Shown here piece by piece: positions 4,644 through 7,274 of a stretch of DNA of 7,274 nt. The stretch spans positions 1 through 7,274 of the forward strand of contig CACZQQ010000019.1 of NCBI GenBank assembly GCA_902783355.1. Reading direction: 5' to 3'. The notes beneath the pieces were generated by a model. The model searched no databases. It was not told where the DNA came from and was given only the letters and a program-made list of their open reading frames with translations. A program made the translations under genes and the position numbers. Numbering within the stretch: position 1 is the stretch's first letter; each line of letters begins with the position of its first letter. Source of the stretch: an uncultured bacterium (GTDB taxonomy: Bacteria; Verrucomicrobiota; Lentisphaeria; Oligosphaerales; Oligosphaeraceae).

Positions 4644-7274
4644 CTAGAACAGCTTCGGGAACTTGCCGAGCTTGTCGAACTCGACGGTCACGCTGCGGAC
4701 GCGCGGAGTCTCGACGCCGTTGAAGGCGTAGAGGATCAGGCGGTACTGCATGTACTTGCCGTTGAAGAACTCGCGGTCCACGAAGTCGTGGGCGCGGAAA
4801 CGGCTGCCCTCCATGGTCGAACCCAGCCACGGCGACTTTTCAAGTTCCTCCAGGGTGTCGCCGACACGCAGCTGCGCGAAGACGTCGCACTTGGCGGGGA
4901 TGTCCGCGTCCCAGTAGATGGCGGTGATGCCCTCCCCGGCGGGAATGGCATGGGGCACGCTCTCGTAGTATTCGTTGAAGGAGCGGTCCATGATGTTGCC
5001 GGGCTCGGTGCTGGTCATGCCGTGGGGGCCTGAGGTGGACAGGTTGACGTTCTTGCTCTCGTCGAAGCCGTTCTTCCCGTTGGTCCACACGGTGGAGTAG
5101 GCGATGTGCGCGCCGTGGACCTTGTGATTCGCCACCGCCAGGTCGATGTAGCCGTCGTCGTTGAAGTCGGCGGCGACGGAGCCGGAGGCGGAATGGGTCT
5201 GGATGAAGGTGCGGCGGTTGGGAGCTAAGCCCTCGGGGGAGTTCCAGTAGATGTAGGAGGGGATGTCGCGTTCCATGACGTTCTGGTAGTTCCCGACGAA
5301 GATGTCGAGCAGGCCGTCGTTGTTGAAGTCCGCCACGTTCATCGAGTTGGCGGTGCTGCAGGGCAGCATGGTCATGCGGCTTTCGGAGTAGCCTTCGGGG
5401 CCGCCCCAGTAGATGTGGATGTAGGAGTCGTTGGGCTCGCCGGGCGTCGGGTTGTGTGCGCCGACGATGATATCGGGATAGCCGTTGCCGTTGAGGTCGG
5501 CCACCTTCGAGCTGGCGGGGAAGTGCGTCTTGAAGGTCTGGCGGCGCTTGAAGTCGAAGCCGTCGGGACCGCCCCACAGGATGAACCACTCCTCGAAGCG
5601 GTTGCTGTGGATGATGATGTCAAGGTAGCCGTCGTTGTTGAGGTCGGCCAGGGTCGGCCACAGCGGGCGGTATTCGTTGCCCTTCTCGTCCTTCAGCTCG
5701 ACGAAGGTGACGCGGTCGTTGGAGTAGCCGTCGGGGCCGCCGTGGAAGATGGCGATGGAGTGGTTCTCCAGGCAGGTGAAGACCAGGTCGAGATAGCCGT
5801 TGTGGTCGAGGTCGGCCACCTGCACGCCGTGGGCGAGGAAGGTCTGCAGGCGCTGCGGCTGCCGCTGGAAGCGGCCGTCCTTCTGGTAGAAGACGTAGGA
5901 GCCGAAGTCCATCCACATCGCCAGTTCGGTGGCGTTGGCGAAGACGATGTCCGCCTTCCCGTCGTCGTTCAAGTCGGCAATGACGCTGTCGACGGCGCCT
6001 CTTCCCGGCAGGGTAATCTTGTCGTGCTCGTGGTAGCCGGTGGCGGAGCCAAGGTAGATGTCGTTGTCCGGATCGGCGATGGCGTCGCCACTGTGGTTGT
6101 TGCCGACCACCAGATAGGGGCGCCCCGACTTGTCATGGACCACGAGGACGCGCATCGGGTTGTAGGCCACGAGGGAGACGGGCTCGGGGATGGCCGGCTT
6201 CGTCAGCGTGCCCGTGGGATAGATGCGGACATGGCTGTTGTAGGAGGTGAGGGTGTGCTTTTCGCAGATGACAAGGTCAAGCCCCTTGCCGCCGGAGAAG
6301 TTGCCCAGGGCCACGTCGCAGGCGTGGCAGGTCGGAATGGTCAGGCGCCGCTTGTTCGAGAAGCCGTCCTTGCCGCCAAGATAGAGGTAGGAGGTCTCGT
6401 GGCGGTCGCTGCCGTTGACCGACGAAATCAGCAGGTCGGTGCAGCCGCGGCCGAAGACGTCGCCCGCCTCGACGGCCGTGCCTTCGGGGACGTCGATGCG
6501 CAGGGGCTTTGTTCCAAGTTTCTTGGCGCCAAGCGGATAGAGCAACAGGCACTTCTTGCGGAAGACAGTCAGATAGTCGGTGCCGTCGATCTTGATGACG
6601 CGCAGCTTCGGCGCGGACTCCTTGATGGCCTGCATGGCGTTGGCGTAGCGGTCCACAATCTTCACATAGTCGGGGTCGGCCGGCAGGAGCGGGATGTCCT
6701 TGCTTTCGGAGGTGAAGTCCTTGATCATGCCGACGGAGCCGTCCTCCATGCGGATGAAGAGCGTGGCCGCCTTGTCGTCCTTAAAGCGGTAGCCGACCAT
6801 GCTGGCAATGTCCGTCCTGGCGGGAATGACGGCCATCTGCCGCGGCGCGAAGCCGACCTCGTCCTGCCAGACCAGCCGCAGGCCGCGCTTGCTGCCGTAG
6901 AAGAGCAGGTCGTTGCGGCCGTCGCCGTTGAAGTCGCCGGCGGCCACGAGGTTGCTGCCGGTGGCGGGGACGTAGTTGACGTATTTGCCGCTGGGGCCAT
7001 CGTCGCCGTTGAAGTAGATGACGGAGGGGCAGAGCTGCGTCATGCCGTCCCAGACACATCCCCACGCCATGTCCTCCAGGCCGTTGCCGCCCAGGTCGGC
7101 GACCACGCCGTCCATGGCGCCGCCGATGTAGAGCTGGCGCTTGTTTTCGGGATGGTTCAGCGGGTCTGGATAGACGTCGAGCGGCACAAGCTCCTCGTGG
7201 CCTTGCGCGTTGCTGAAGACCAGATCCACATAGCCGCTGCTGAAGAGGCTCGTGCGGTTGATGCGCTGCAGGAC
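4644..7274 (-). CDS. FG-GAP/VCBS-repeat beta-propeller protein, 5' partial
   Basis: A very large, probably exported repeat protein. At least 876 residues lie in the window and the frame remains open at the right edge. Codons before the GTG at 7229 read as normal repeat (SLFSSGYVDLVF), so that GTG is not the start and the signal peptide, if any, is outside. Numbering below counts that GTG as 1. Asp-rich calcium-loop motifs with a trailing hydrophobic strand start at 45, 99, 257, 310, 419, 473, 529, 578, 634 and 688 (for example DLNDDGKADI, DLNNDGYLDI). The last six are spaced 49-56 residues, each blade also carrying a GGPDGF/Y-like tag. This fits integrin-alpha-like propellers, perhaps two in series. 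Residues about 740-861 form a separate C-terminal beta-rich domain (KYMQYRLILYAF, RVRSVTVEFD). Roles of the family include adhesion, matrix or carbohydrate binding; the ligand here is unknown. Confidence 0.92.
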   Translation of the reverse strand, partial: VLQRINRTSLFSSGYVDLVFSNAQGHEELVPLDVYPDPLNHPENKRQLYIGGAMDGVVADLGGNGLEDMAWGCVWDGMTQLCPSVIYFNGDDGPSGKYVNYVPATGSNLVAAGDFNGDGRNDLLFYGSKRGLRLVWQDEVGFAPRQMAVIPARTDIASMVGYRFKDDKAATLFIRMEDGSVGMIKDFTSESKDIPLLPADPDYVKIVDRYANAMQAIKESAPKLRVIKIDGTDYLTVFRKKCLLLYPLGAKKLGTKPLRIDVPEGTAVEAGDVFGRGCTDLLISSVNGSDRHETSYLYLGGKDGFSNKRRLTIPTCHACDVALGNFSGGKGLDLVICEKHTLTSYNSHVRIYPTGTLTKPAIPEPVSLVAYNPMRVLVVHDKSGRPYLVVGNNHSGDAIADPDNDIYLGSATGYHEHDKITLPGRGAVDSVIADLNDDGKADIVFANATELAMWMDFGSYVFYQKDGRFQRQPQRLQTFLAHGVQVADLDHNGYLDLVFTCLENHSIAIFHGGPDGYSNDRVTFVELKDEKGNEYRPLWPTLADLNNDGYLDIIIHSNRFEEWFILWGGPDGFDFKRRQTFKTHFPASSKVADLNGNGYPDIIVGAHNPTPGEPNDSYIHIYWGGPEGYSESRMTMLPCSTANSMNVADFNNDGLLDIFVGNYQNVMERDIPSYIYWNSPEGLAPNRRTFIQTHSASGSVAADFNDDGYIDLAVANHKVHGAHIAYSTVWTNGKNGFDESKNVNLSTSGPHGMTSTEPGNIMDRSFNEYYESVPHAIPAGEGITAIYWDADIPAKCDVFAQLRVGDTLEELEKSPWLGSTMEGSRFRAHDFVDREFFNGKYMQYRLILYAFNGVETPRVRSVTVEFDKLGKFPKLF
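5142..5975 (-). repeat. Six regular tandem FG-GAP/VCBS blades encoded in the propeller gene
   Basis: Six consecutive Asp-loop motifs of pattern D-[LF]-N/D-x-[DN]-G-x-x-D-[IL] begin at intervals of 54, 56, 49, 56 and 54 residues. At DNA level the loops share near-identical stretches. On the plus strand, variants of CCGTCGTCGTTGAAGTCGGC recur near 5152, 5313, 5482, 5630, 5797 and 5960. The regularity contrasts with the degenerate blades nearer the right edge. Confidence 0.8.

Noticed and set aside
6318..6329. CHAC (Cys-X-X-Cys) in the propeller protein as a heme or redox site
   Set aside because: Heme c attachment needs CXXCH and here Asp follows the second Cys. One isolated CXXC in a repeat protein is weak evidence for a redox role.

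Overview
The window is a GC-rich, gene-dense bacterial segment of about 7.3 kb. Four genes read on the plus strand (positions 1 to about 4493). They converge on one very large minus-strand gene (4644 to the right edge) that continues out of the window. No rRNA, tRNA, CRISPR array, transposase or phage gene was seen. The mix of a lipoprotein tyrosine phosphatase, a giant FG-GAP/VCBS propeller protein, strongly C/G-ending codons and weak Shine-Dalgarno sequences would suit a member of the PVC group (for example Lentisphaerota or a relative). This is an impression from gene content, not a proof.

Layout. (1) 1-1115: the 3' part of an RsmB/NOP-type RNA m5C methyltransferase, truncated by the left edge. 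(2) 1122-1952: a conserved-looking protein of unknown function with an FIDID motif, starting 6 nt after the methyltransferase stop, probably co-transcribed with it. (3) 1953-2003: a short AT-rich island with a perfect TATAAT, the best promoter candidate here. (4) 2004-3092: a lipoprotein with an Fn3-like module followed by a CX5R tyrosine-phosphatase domain. (5) 3174-4493: a fold-type I PLP aminotransferase with all key residues. (6) 4484-4646: a convergent intergenic region packed with inverted repeats, probably a bidirectional, U-tract-poor transcription end. (7) 4644-7274, minus strand: an FG-GAP/VCBS beta-propeller protein with at least ten Asp-rich calcium-loop motifs and a C-terminal beta-rich domain; its N-terminus lies beyond the right edge.

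How they work together. Genes 1 and 2 look like a translation/RNA-related pair. The phosphatase seems to have its own promoter, and the aminotransferase could be read from it. The propeller protein is a separate transcription unit, probably exported. I do not see a coherent multi-gene defence or mobile system. The most novel items are the uncharacterised FIDID protein, the Fn3-phosphatase lipoprotein with an altered P-loop, and the hairpin cluster between the convergent genes.
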